Positions 35,179-46,117 of a DNA stretch of 64,000 bases are shown here, piece after piece. Numbering within the stretch: position 1 is the stretch's first letter; each line of letters opens with the position of its first letter. A program made the translations under genes and the position numbers. Under the pieces are notes generated by a model. The model had not been told where the DNA came from. It worked only from the letters and a program-made list of their open reading frames with translations, and searched no databases. Location: contig JAVSML010024591.1 of the NCBI GenBank assembly GCA_038503035.1, positions 1 through 64,000 of the forward strand, read 5' to 3'. This DNA is from Crocodylus rhombifer. Its lineage: Eukaryota > Chordata > Crocodylia > Crocodylidae.

Positions 35179-35956
35179 CAGGGGCAGGCAAAAATATGTG
35201 AGCTGGATTCAGCTCATCAAGTGATTCTATCTGGCCTATGGTGGGTCCAGGCTCAAGGGCAGCCTGGGCCAGTTCCACTACCCCCAGGCATGGAGGTGTC
35301 ACTTGATACAAATCACAGCCCACCCTATCCTCATGCACAGCTCTCAGGTATGCCAGGAGCTGTAGTCTGCAGGGCTGCGCAGTGTAGCAGTGAGGTGGGG
35401 CCAGTGGGGTGACCAGACTCAGTTTCCCAGCAGCCCCCACAGTGGCGGCTCAGTTTTGCCCTCGTGCTCCAGCTGCCATTGCCAGTGTCCCTAACACCAC
35501 TGGACCTGGCCTTGCTGCCTGGGCATCCCGGCCTATCTGCCCCACACCCACTCCTGGGGGTCCTGGACAGAGCAGACAAGCAGAAAGCTTGTGGATGGGT
35601 GGGATGCACTTGGCCAGGTGGATGGGATGGGGCTGCAGGCAAGTGGGGAGTGGCATCTGGGAGTGGGATGGGTGGGCAGGGCCAGGGCTGCAGCCAGGCC
35701 CAGGATCATGGGGCAGTGATAGCTAGGGTCTGGGGCCCAGGGCAGAGCCATGACCTGCTCCCTGCACATCCCTGAGGAATCAATAGGATCAGCTGGTATC
35801 TCCCCAGCTTCCTTCTCTCCCTACCATGCCAGGTGATGTAAACAGCCATGACAGGGGGCCACGGCTGGGTCAGAAACTCCCTCCCACCCCCCAGCCTGCA
35901 ACAGCTCACCAAAACTCTTTAAGTGGCCCTCCATCCCAAATAAATGCCCACTCCTG
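35179..35956. mobile_element. hAT-type non-autonomous element ('CAGGGGCAGGCAAA')
   Basis: Left end CAGGGGCAGGCAAAAATA and inverted right end CAGGAGTGGGCATTTATTT fit the known CAGGGGTGGGCAAA hAT terminus. TAGGG occurs at both flanks but not as a clean 8-bp duplication. The GC-rich interior (35260-35900) holds only chance open frames. Confidence 0.65.
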
Positions 35957-36150
35957 ATAGGGAATTCTTTTATTTGTCCAAGAGAAGGTTAAGAGCTTTG
36001 GTTTGTCACAGAATGAGGTCACATTCCCAAATCATAGCATCATTAAATCAGTCCATCTGATCATTGCTTCTTTGGATTGCAATTTAATTTGATCAAATTC
36101 TGAGTCAAAATGACTTGGTTCTTAACATTACAACTCATATATATGTCATA

Positions 36151-36412
36151 ATGGGCATGTCTACATGAGACAGTGACTGTGCAGTAGCTGGAAAATACTG
36201 CGCAGTAGCACATCACAGCATGGACAGTGCTAATACACTACTGCACAGTATTATTAAGCTACTGCACAGTAGCATCACCTAAAAGACATTTGCCAGTGCT
36301 ACTGTGCAGCAACTTTGGTTATTGGGCATTTTATTTAGTACTTGGTAATAGAAGTACTAAATAAATGTGCAGTAACTACTGTGCAGTAGCGTCTTGTGTA
36401 GATGTATCCACA
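36151..36412. mobile_element. Short TIR element of the TCTACA family
   Basis: Left GGGCATGTCTACATGAGAC and inverted right GTGGATACATCTACACAAGAC, each leading into CTACTGCACAGTAG-type sequence. The interior consists largely of variants of GTGCAGTAGC in both orientations. Confidence 0.7.
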
Positions 36413-36542
36413 GTTTATTAAATCCCTCTATGGATGAATCTATTACTATACTTAAGTAAGTGGCAAAACACCCCTTTTTTTTCAATGGGCTTAGGATTTC
36501 ACTCTGTAAGTTGTATCTTATGTTTCATCACTCTGCACCTTG

Positions 36543-36752
36543 GCTGAGTCTACATGAGATGCTGACTGCACAGTAGCCTGTGACAGAAAGCATGACTTGA
36601 TGATACTGTGCAGTAGTTTTGGGATACTGTGCAATCAATGTCATGAAAAAGCCATTCCTTGGTGCTACTTAACAGTAACTCCAGTTACTGCACAGTCATT
36701 TAGTACTTGTTTATACGCCGTGTCTTGCATAGATGTGGCCCTTGTGTAGTAA
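36543..36752. mobile_element. Short TIR element, diverged sister of 36151-36412
   Basis: Starts TGGCTGAGTCTACATGAGA, contains TACTGTGCAGTAG and TTACTGCACAGT, and ends TTGCATAGATGTGGCCC. Same internal motifs as the preceding element, in tandem neighbourhood. Confidence 0.6.
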
Positions 36753-37557
36753 GGTACAACAGTGCCAAATGCATATTAAATGCTACTTAATCAGAATGAC
36801 AGCATTTTGCAGCCATTTAACATGCATTAAGTGATGCTACATGGGGCACAGTCAACAGAGAATTTGGTTCCCATTAAACTGAAGGGAAAAGATTGGAAAT
36901 GGAAGTTGGCTCAGACATTAAGTCAACTTTTCATTTCCTTGCAAATGACATGACACCAAAGTTAAATCTTGTCACTTAGCAAAATATATCCCTGATTTTC
37001 TTTTTACTTTGTTTTGGGAGTAATTCAGAGTCTATGATAGAGAACACATATGAGTAGAAACAAAAAAGCAGGAGTCTAGGTGACACTTGAGCATCTTTCT
37101 CAAATATAATGTGGATAAATTATGCCTTTTTAGAGCATTGATTATGAAAATTGTGTCCATCTGGAATATAATTGAAATCATTGAGATGTTCTAATCAAGA
37201 TGTAGTATTCACTAAAAAACCCAAACAACCAAAGAAGTTCTTATCATTTTTATAGTTAGAGGTGATAAAATTTTCCTAACAGCAAGGAAGAGTGGCATTT
37301 TCTGTAACCAAGTAACATTAGTTTATTATCTTTGAGATGCTTCCAGGACTGTTATCCTTCAGAAACTGTATTGTCTAGGTCTTCTCATCACTGGTCCAGA
37401 GAAGCAGTTTCAAATGGATAAGAGAGAAAACTTGCTCAAGGCACTTGCAATACACATTTAACAAATTATCTTTAGTTTAACATTTGGGCCCATACCCCAG
37501 TGTATGAAGGTTGCATTTTTTTTGAAGTGGGAGTACACTTGTGATGTTAAACATGTA

Positions 37558-38652
37558 GGGTGCATCTACACATGAATTTAAGCTGTCTTAAATTTAATGT
37601 GCATTAAACTAATGCACATTAAGTAGGTTTTGGCAGGTGTCTACACGTGGTGGGACTTGTGACTAGCTTTAGTCCCAGTTCACTTCAGCCCTGCCATGTG
37701 CCCCTGTGGCCACCAGAGGGCGCTCCAGCCACATGGCTGCTAGCACTTGGCAGCCATACTGAAGCTAGAGCCAGCTTCCAGCATTTGGCAGCTGTCTTGG
37801 AAATATGCCCCTGCCCTCTGATCCCTGGCTAGCCCCTTCCCTGCCCAGGAGCTGTGTGCCCAGCACAGGGGCGGCATAAGGCAGCTCCCTCCTTGTCTAC
37901 CATGCCTCCCTGCACCAGGGTCTGCCCCTGCCAGCAATGCCCAGCACCCTGCTACTCCAGCCCCTGCCAGTGATGGCCAGTGCCCCATGCTCCTGCTGGC
38001 CATGGTGCTGGCCCCAGCAGGCACTCCGTCACTCAGGCCCCAGGAGAGTGGTGCACTCACCAGTGGGGGCCTGGGCACTAGCTGCAGGAGGCCCTACCTG
38101 GCCCCCTCCTCCTGCACTCTCCACTCCAGCCCACCTACTCTGCTGCCCACTCCCCTGCTATCTCCTCCCCACCCCCAGCACCACTCTCAGGACATGTACA
38201 TGCTTGAAACAAAAAAAAAAAACTTTATTACCCTCACAACTTCCACCTCCATCCCTCTCCCCACCTCAACAAATAGTGCCCCTCCAGCACCCTCGCCACC
38301 CACCAACAATAAAAAACCTGCTTACAAGTGACAAACTATGTAGAGAGCAGTCCAGGCATGGGGGAGGAGAAGCGGCCAGCCAGGAGTCTTGGGACTGGGC
38401 TCCAGCTAGCCCCTTTGTAGCTGGGCAATCCCAGGACTAAATTTTCTGTGCTAATGTGGAGTAACACATCTACACATGCAATAATCTACATTAACTAATC
38501 CTTCTTAAATTTGATACTTGGTTTAGGCAGGTATCAAATTTAGGTTCATGCAGTCTAAAATTGCCATTTTTAAGGCCTTTGGTGTAGACATACACCTCTA
38601 CTGCAGCTTATATTGTGTTAATCCGCATTAAATGACCATGTGTAGACACGCC
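37558..38652. mobile_element. 1.1-kb TIR element 'GGGTGCATCTACACATG' with GC-rich core
   Basis: Left end GGGTGCATCTACACATG and inverted right end GGGCGTGTCTACACATG (three mismatches). Both ends lead into TTAATGTGCATTAAA-type sequence. Flanks give no clear duplication. The core (37650-38440) is GC-rich and contains a strong CTCF-like motif at 37707-37726 and an A-run near 38210. Open frames of about 110-167 codons here have simple proline/serine-rich composition and no recognisable domain. Confidence 0.72.
37707..37726 (+). promoter_or_regulatory. CTCF-like binding motif inside a TIR element
   Basis: TGGCCACCAGAGGGCGCTCC matches the published vertebrate CTCF core (TGGCCACCAGGGGGCGCTA) with one mismatch in the conserved part. 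Binding is inferred from the motif only. Confidence 0.55.
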
Positions 38653-38875
38653 CATAATGTCAAAATTAGCATCTCCTTCACTATACCCTCTTGTCCTGGG
38701 ATCTGTTGGGAGGGGAACAGCTTCAGCCTTGGCTGGTAGTTCTACATGTGGCCAGACTTCAAGGATACTTAGAATTAGGACATAGGGTATCATTTCCCTA
38801 AGCCTCACTTATGATCATTATGTTTTGGGCCACACACTACAAACCTCAAGTGAACTTTTCTTTATTAGAAAATGG

Positions 38876-39412
38876 GCCCATCTACACATGCAATTATACT
38901 GCCTGAATAAACTGCAGAGCTTATTGCTCCAGAGTTAATTGCCATTCGAATGGGTTCCTGGGAACAATTAACTATGCAGCAATAAGTTTTGCAGTTTATT
39001 CAGACACAGCACATGGAGTTGAGATGGAGCAGCTCTGGCCCAGGAGTCAGCCTATCCAGCCTGGGGCTGTTCCCCACAACTCAGTGTGCTTCAGAGGGGC
39101 TCACTGAGGGAGATTCAATGAGGGGCTAGCTGGCAGGCAGCCCCCACATTGAAGCATCCTTGAGCCCCAGCCAGCCAGGCAGCGCTGTGCACTGCTGTGG
39201 AATTTTTTTCTCCACAGCAGTATAGTACTTGTGCTTAGTACTTGTATTTAGTAATACTTTGATAGTATTTACAAGTACTATCCTGCTGCAAGATATATTA
39301 GTTTACTCCAGCCTAATAGGGGGCATATGTAGACACTGAGGTGTTTACTATGCAACTAATTAGTCAACTGGGCAGAAAATGTCTCAGGTAGACATGCTCA
39401 CCTTTAAATATT
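38876..39412. mobile_element. TIR element of the TCTACAC family with terminal hairpin
   Basis: Left GGGCCCATCTACACATGC; the right end is near GGTAGACATGCTCACC (inverted: GAGCATGTCTACC). 38901-38941 and 38965-39005 form an imperfect hairpin, also found in the copy at 25702-26150 in the other orientation. A second internal duplication of end-like sequence (GGGGGCATATGTAGACACTG) sits near 39318. Confidence 0.68.
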
Positions 39413-39539
39413 CTATGCTATAAACAATAACTAACCTTCATAAAACCCCTGATAGGTATGTGGATACTCAACACCTGGAATCTGAAGTTGGAGGAGGCTA
39501 GTATTTGCATACATTGATGCTTAAATTAGCTATTAAATT

Positions 39540-39660
39540 TCAAAGACTCATAGAGAAGTAGGGCTGGAAGGGATCTCCAGAGGTCGAGTCAAACCCTTCT
39601 ACTTCTTCTACTTCCTGGATGAGTGCTCTAACCACTAGGATATTGGGCAAGAGAGGGGTA
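39540..39660 (-). repeat. tRNA-derived SINE with CR1-like tail
   Basis: On the minus strand, CCTAGTGGTTAGAGCACTC is an A box within a tRNA-like D arm and GGTTTGACTCGACC is a B box about 30 nt later; this runs directly into GATCCCTTCCAGCCCTAC and CTCTATGA, a CR1-type 3' end. A tRNA head with a CR1 tail is the known design of CR1-mobilised reptile SINEs. Confidence 0.65.
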
Positions 39661-39759
39661 CTGCTGCAACCACCCACCTACCTGCAGAAGTAAGACTAGG
39701 CAAGGTGAAAATTGAATGGCAGAGCCTAATGTTCAGCTGAGTCAGGTGCCTATGTGCTT

Positions 39760-40050
39760 TAGGGGTATTTTTACTCATGTAAATGCTGCAGCGCTGGGCG
39801 CTTTGAAAAGCACCTGGCACTGCAACATCCATAGTTGTATAAGCAGCAAAATGTGTGCTAGTCCTGAGAAAATGGCAGTGGCTAGCTTTTGAACTAAAAC
39901 ACCTTGGAGGTGTTAGTTCAAAACCACCAGCATTTTCTGTACGCTGATGCGCATTTCACCACTTATATAACTGTACATGGTGCAGCGCAGTGCGATTAAT
40001 TGAGTCTGCTTGCAAGTGTAGACAAAAAAGTATGTGTATAAATGCCCTAG
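39760..40050. mobile_element. Possible TIR element
   Basis: Begins near AGGGGTATTTTTACTCATG and ends near GTGTATAAATGCCCT (inverted: AGGGCATTTATACAC). Inside, TTTTGAACTAA and TTAGTTCAAAA form a hairpin (39887-39926). Ends are approximate. Confidence 0.5.
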
Positions 40051-40499
40051 ATATCTGGGAGTTCAGGCACATTCCTGGGCTTAGAGCTTCTGATTGGCTA
40101 GTTTTAAGGTTTTTTTAGTTGCCTTTTAGAGGTCCCTGCCTTTTCTGCTTGCCTGTACAGGGATCATAACTACCAGTTTTAACATCAAGCATTCCCCTGC
40201 CCAACCTATGCTACAGGGCATCCTCCTGGGAGTCAGAGAAGTGAGTTCAAATCTCCCCAGGTTCAGGAGAGCTTAGAACACAATTTTCTACTCCCCACTA
40301 AGTACTATGTGATTGGGCTGCAGTGTGCCTAGGGCACAAGGTGGTGGTGACTTCTAGTTGCTGCTGCTCTGCCAGCATGATTGTGACCACGCAGCTGCTG
40401 ACAACATCTTTTTTTTTGACCCCCCTCCTCCCCCCCACAAACCAGTGACCAGGGCAGTTGCCCCAGTTGCCCTTCTCTAGTTATGCTATTGGGCAAAAA

Positions 40500-40905
40500 G
40501 GTGTGCAGTAGGAATAGCCTTCATGACCACCATTTCTGAGCTGAATTTAATGCTATTGATAAATAAGGTGGGCACTGGGCAGGTCTTATGAATATAGTGT
40601 GGAAAATAGACAATAAGCTGATCAAGCTGCCTGGACATTCCCAGGTGCTCAAGTATTGGCACCTAGAGAACACTACTTTCCAAAAAAGGAAGCATCACCC
40701 AAGTTAAGTTTTGCAGTTCCTAGACCAGTACCAAACTATCATTTTTCGGAACTTAAATTCTGCTTCTCAGATCTCATTTTAGGCACCTCTGAGAGCAAAT
40801 GGAGCCCTAAGACCACACAGGAAACTCATGCCAATGTTGGAACTGAACTTCACTCTCCTGAGTCATAGATTAACATGCTAACTATGGCACAATTTGCCTT
40901 CTCCA
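40500..40905 (-). repeat. tRNA-derived SINE (second type)
   Basis: The minus strand from 40905 reads GCCATAGTTAGCATGTTAAT (A-box-like), TATGACTCAGGAG (anticodon arm) and GAAGTTCAGTTCC (B-box-like), an ordinary tRNA head layout. The body continues to at least 40650; the 3' limit is uncertain. A related head may lie on the plus strand at 40210-40260 (GTGAGTTCAAATCTCC). Confidence 0.55.
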
Positions 40906-41038
40906 TCTGTATTCCGCAAAACACTACAAATATACTTAATGTTAAACATACGTTTATGTCCCATTAAAGCTAATGACCCTCAGTTCTGCTCAGATCACAT
41001 CACTTTCCTTTTTCTTATTTTAAGAGATCATGGACATA

Positions 41039-41194
41039 TTATTTTGAATGTGCCTTTGTTTCCTGCTCTTTCATCTCTCTTAGTACCATATGGACTTTCT
41101 TTTCTTCTTCCCCAGATTTCTTTTTTCTTCCGGGCTTTATCTTCTTTTGAGGTGGACATTTCTCCTCTGCTGGTGTTATACAGATCTTGTTTTT
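41039..41194 (-). other. Exon-like open frame of unknown identity
   Basis: On the minus strand a pyrimidine-rich acceptor (TTCTTGTTGTTTTCAG) is followed by a 51-codon frame starting KNKICITPAEEKCPPQKK and ending MKEQETKAHSK, then TAA. Composition is Lys/Glu-rich, much like a terminal exon. No AATAAA was found in the following 450 nt, and no partner exon was recognised. It lies 6.6 kb downstream of the ADGB stop on the same strand. It may be an alternative or unrelated exon, or chance in A-rich sequence. Confidence 0.25.
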
Positions 41195-41245
41195 CTGAAA
41201 ACAACAAGAATTTTTAATCACAGGTAAGTCAGATAAATTAGACAA

Positions 41246-43319
41246 TTTGGGGAAATAAAGTAGGGCTTATCGAGGGAGTGGGCACACAGGAAACATTTAG
41301 AATTAATACCGTTTCAGAATTCTAAAGGAAAGAGTTGTCTTTCCTTTTGCTATCAAGCTTACAGCTTAGTTATGCAGAAGCTGTTCCCCTATGACAAAAT
41401 ACGTAGACAGATCTCTCTTCTTTTGGAAAAGAAATTTGGTAATACTATGTGTGTGCATAAATGCTGTATCCCTCCAGTCTAGTCCTTGCATTAAAATGAG
41501 ACTTCACATAGTTGGAGACTGACTGGTCTAGACTACTTTGCACATAGCTGGGATAAGCAGATTGGCACTTCAGGACTGAGCCTTGTTTCACTATGCACAG
41601 CTTGGCTCAGAACTTCAACAAGACATCCTGGTACAGACTTGTCAAGTTTTCACTCATTACACAAATCCCAGCTAAATTAAAGCAAAGCAGATGGGATAAG
41701 GCATTTTCAGACTAATGAAGCTATTTGCCTCTTTAAAAAACAAAATTAAAGAAAATCTAAATTATTTTTTGCATATAAGATCATTTTGAAATACATTTTA
41801 ATTATAAGAAACTTTTCTAGCTCATGACTACTGATCAACAGGAATGGAAAAGGGAGCAAACCCTCCACACTAGTAACTAAACTTTTGCAGAACATACCAA
41901 TAGGCAATTATTTTTATGAGCGATTGCCGCGTCACATGGGTGAACCTATGAGCAGTTGGACAGTTATTTCTTCTCTAGTTTTCTGCATTGCTTTGCAGAA
42001 GCAGCAAGTCTGCAGCAAACTTTACTGGTTTCCCTGAAATGAAAAAGGAGAACAACCAAGCACAGCAGAGCCAAAAATATATCATGGATTTACTAATGAG
42101 CACATTCTGGTTCTGAAGTTACGGCTGGTTTTCATTCTCATTTCTGTTAATTAATCAAGGCACAGTTCTTTGCTGAAATAGTTGTTGGCGATAATTCCAG
42201 CAATTATGTAAGAATTCTTGGCAACCCAATCTGTAAGGTGAAAATGTTCCTCCATGTGGCTTATCTTCTACTGCAGAGCTTTTCAAAGCTTTAGCAGAAT
42301 GCTAATTTTTTTCTCTATATCACTTGCTATATTTAATGTAACACAGAAAAACAATTAGATGTTAGTATTTTAGTGTAGCAAACAACACTACACAGGTGGA
42401 GGAGAAACAGTTGTCCTCTTGAGGGTCCCTGGTTATCCTGGGCTATATAAAAATATAGTTCATCAGCTAATGTTCATCAGCTAATGTAAAGTACCTGCAA
42501 CACAGCCTTATGCTCTGATTTTGTCAGATCTCTGAGGCTGCAGAGCTGATCTGGAGGAAGAATACATTCAGACTGTGGCATGCCACTGATTCTTGGATCT
42601 GTTCTCTTATGCCAGACAGCACAACCTGCAGGTACTACCACAATTCCAGGAAACCTGCCCATGGGGTTATGGGGATATGGATTGGATGGTGCCAGGCTCA
42701 GCCTGTAGGCTGGAAATAGAGGCTGTGGTGGGATCACAGTTAAAAAAACAAATCTAACCACAATATTAAACTAGCTCTCATTTCTCCAGGGATTGGGAGA
42801 GTACAGCTACTCCCACCATCCAGCACTTTTGAAGGCTGGACCCTTCCACTAGCCAATGTGTTAAGATGCAATCACCTGTTTTTTTCAGGGGAAGGTGAAT
42901 AAAGCTGCAGGGAAAGGTGAATAAATCAAGCCACAAGTCAACTGAACTTCAAAATTTATAGGCTAACCCAATGAGCTAAGTGGTTCTTTATGTGTGACCT
43001 GTTCTTACCACAAAAAATTGGAGGGGTGGAGAAATAAGGCTAAATGCAAACTTTTGCAGCAGATTTGTTTGTCATGTAGCTGAGAGGCTATGTGAATATG
43101 CTCCTGTGTTTGATGCTGTCAGCTGCCACATCATGTTGACCTGCTCACAGCTATTTCTGTGCTGCTCATCATCATCATCATCTCTTAAGCAGGTTTCCCT
43201 TTGTATGCGTATATGAAAGGAAGCTATTCCTATTCTGCAAAGGATTTGAGCATGTAGTTCAGTCCTAATGACTACAATGCTTAATTTCTTTATGGAAGCA
43301 ATTAAGCATGTACTTATGG
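41246..43319. other. Intergenic sequence, no gene recognised
   Basis: AT-rich with few recognisable repeats; 41900-42250 looks unlike any repeat here and could be a conserved element. An (ATC)n stretch lies near 43170. Confidence 0.4.
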
Positions 43320-43565
43320 AACAAACATCTCAAATTGTTACAAGGAACATTTAGGTAGGATAGAGCTTTCTAACTATGCAGGTAGTTGAACACTGGAACA
43401 GATTGACTAACGTGGCAGTGGAATCTCCATCCTTGGAAATCTTTTTTAGAGGTTAGACAAATACTTGGAAGAAACGGCTTAGACAGGGATGATCCTGCCT
43501 TAAACAGGACGTTGGACTAGATAATCTCAAGGTCTCTTCCAGGCCTACTTTTCTATGCTTTTATG
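43320..43565 (+). mobile_element. Old CR1 3' tail
   Basis: GAACACTGGAACAGATTGAC, CATCCTTGGAAATCTTTTT, then GGACTAGATAATCTCAAGG and TTTTCTATGCTTTTATG reproduce the CR1 3' end (C-terminal codons and 3'UTR) in diverged form. Confidence 0.8.
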
Positions 43566-44293
43566 CGCTTTGTTGAATCCGATCCTAAGTGGATGTTAAG
43601 CCTAATACAAATAGCAATGACAGTTGTGCAAATTTCATGGCTTTTCTTACTAGGAATCTTGAGAAAATGCAACACTTAACACAATGTGGTCTATTTCTGT
43701 ACTGTGAAATATACAGCCTGTAAAATAAGAGCAGACTGGTATTTCTTGTACAGGTCATTGGAAATATATTTCTTCAATAAAAGGGTAACAGCTTGAAAAA
43801 GTTAGAGCTCATATTGAGCAAGATTTAAATTCTGGATGCTGGAAACTTACCTAAGTGTACAGTGCAAAAGTGCATCATACTTCTGAAAATATAGCCTCGT
43901 TATTCTTGTTCTGATGCTAGGTAGTAATTAGGTCAATTTAAATACATAGCATCATTTATATATGGATAACCTGTGAATTGCAGTGTCCGATACTTTATGT
44001 CCACAAATCTGTGCAACAGACCCACTTTCTTATATATTTCAGCAGTGACCCCTTCCTCTGATTATTGAATATGTAGCCTAAAATGTAGTGCAATGCATGA
44101 CAAGAAAAAGATTAGGTGGATTCTTTCAAACATGAAACACGCACATAATAGGAACATCAGCATTCAGATGCCTTTGGAATATAGTTTCCTGGCATTCTGA
44201 GTAACTGGGGTACAAACCGTAAACCAAGTGCCTTTTCTGCAAGGCTTTATAGTAGACCAGATATTATGTTTGTACAGAACATGTAAAACAAAC
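43566..44293. other. Intergenic sequence, no gene recognised
   Basis: AT-rich, nothing identified. Confidence 0.45.
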
Positions 44294-44980
44294 TGTATTT
44301 ACTTGAATCCAAGATGAAGTTCCCCCCACATTCAACATGGGAAAAGAAGCCCTTCATTTTTGTTTTGAATACAAGGTGAAGGTGGGGAGTCAGAGCTGCA
44401 GGAGCTGCCTGCCCCCACCTCTGCCTGCCACCCCCACCATTGCCCTACATGCAGGCTCCAGCCTCTGACCAAGTCACGCAACAGCATAGCAGTAGCTTTG
44501 CTTCTGCATGGCCAGGCGGGGGCCAGATCTTGCATGTGTTCTGTGCTCAGGAGGGAATGGTGCCCTGAGTTGCAGCCAGAGCCAGAGCCAGAGCTGACAG
44601 TAAGAGACTACAGGGGGCAGACAGGGGTGCAGAGGCTGCAGAGGGGGAGTGGGCAGAGGCTGTGGTGAGTAGGCAGGGAGTGGAGTCTGCAGAAAGGGGC
44701 AGATGGATGGGATAGAGGCTGTGGGAGCATGCAGGAGGAGGGGCTGCAGGCACGACTGGGGGGGGTGGGCAGACTGCAAGGGGGGAAGGATTAGAGGCCA
44801 CCTGCCCCCCTGCTGTTGCTTTCTCTTCTGCAGCGGTGGAGGGGGAGAATTTAAGATGACCCTCCAATAGTTAGATTCTGTGCATGGAAAATTATAACAA
44901 TTTACAAATCTTCTGTATATAGAACCTGATTATTGGAGGGGGTCTTAAATTCAAGGTCATCTTGGATTGGAGTGAATACA
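44294..44980. mobile_element. TIR element with 24-bp ends and purine-rich core
   Basis: The ends TGTATTTACTTGAATCCAAG (44294) and, inverted, TGTATTCACTCCAATCCAAG (44980) extend to 24 bp with three mismatches. No clean target duplication was found. The core (44560-44830) is G/A-rich (GAGCCAGAGCCAGAGCC, then GGCAGAGGCTG repeats) and encodes nothing credible. A similar end (CTGTGTTTACCTGAAT) occurs alone at 56277. Confidence 0.7.
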
Positions 44981-45850
44981 CTTTACTGTGCACCATACTC
45001 CTAACTATACTAAGTTGTATAGCATATGCGACGAGTTACTCCATCACCTTGCTTACATAGCTAAAATGATAGATGACCCAACAGAGACACTTTATGAACT
45101 ACATGGGAGGATCTTGTGCCACAACAGATTTAATATGAGAAACTATGAAAATTAGGATTATGCATATCTCAACAGAACTGAGTTTGATGGTGAAGTTCAG
45201 AGTACATTGTGACTACAAGTTAAGCTCTGTAACTGTATTACATGCAGTGACTGATTGCCATCAAATGGATTAATATAATTCTTGACATTTATGTATCTGT
45301 TTTGATGGAGGGCTGGGGGCTTTTTTTGGAATTGGTTCGATTTTTACAACAGAATGTCACGCTACCATTTACTGTGACATCAAGAATATAACTTCAGCCT
45401 CATCTTCTCCTGAAGTCTCATCACTGAATCACACAAGAAGAAAGGCTAACACGTGCCATTGCTATGGAAACGGTATTGGATATCATGGAGAATACAGCTG
45501 TGTTCCAAAATGCAGAGAACAAAGTGAGCTGGTACCGCAGAACACTGACACAGCTTTTCATTTGCAGCCTGCACAAATAAAGCGTGGTGTACTAGACTCC
45601 TGATTCTTCGATATAAGCTGCCAGTGCAAGATCAGAAATCTGTTTGAACTTTCATATTTGAGTATATACACAAAATTAATTAGATCAAAGGTTTAGAGCA
45701 GTGGACAGGTAAGAACAGGCATTACAGAAGCTGTTTGTAAGTTCACATGATATGGTATAGAACAGAAAAGGAACATAACAGAACAAGTGGAGGGGGAGTC
45801 ATGATGCTTAAGATGAGAAGGGTGTTGGGGACGCCAGCAAATAGCAAGGG
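44981..45850. other. Intergenic sequence, no gene recognised
   Basis: Mostly unique-looking. An RFX X-box-like motif lies at 45458-45471 (ATTGCTATGGAAAC). Confidence 0.4.
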
Positions 45851-46117
45851 TAGTGGTCAGCAACCTTTTAGTGGTGAGAAACTGGAATGACCTGGATCAG
45901 TTTGGAGGCATGTTGATGCTAGGCTACCACTTGCACTTTTCCCAACGTGGCACTGATGAAGCCTGCCACGACCTAACCCTGGGCTGTTTAGCTGTGGTGG
46001 AGCCTGCTCAAAGCCCCCTGCCACCAAAATCCTATCAAAGTCCCCCAGGTCCATGGGCCAGATCTAATGGCTCCACAGGCAGCAGCCAGCCCATAGGCTA
46101 TAGGTTGCTGACCCCAG
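45851..46117. mobile_element. hAT-type MITE 'GTGGTCAGCAACC'
   Basis: Left TAGTGGTCAGCAACC and inverted right CTGGGGTCAGCAACC match at 12 of 15 positions. Flanks AGCAAGGG and CACAAGGG agree at 6 of 8, a decayed 8-bp duplication. It is 267 bp and non-coding. Confidence 0.75.

Noticed and set aside
34937..35440. 167-codon minus-strand frame
   Set aside because: It spans the end of a hAT-type element into unique flank; no protein family character.
37937..38440. 167-codon plus-strand frame
   Set aside because: Proline/serine-rich composition inside a TIR element core, without splice or start context.
39590..39640. Functional tRNA gene
   Set aside because: A and B boxes are present but the acceptor and anticodon stems do not pair and a CR1-like tail follows, so it is a SINE.
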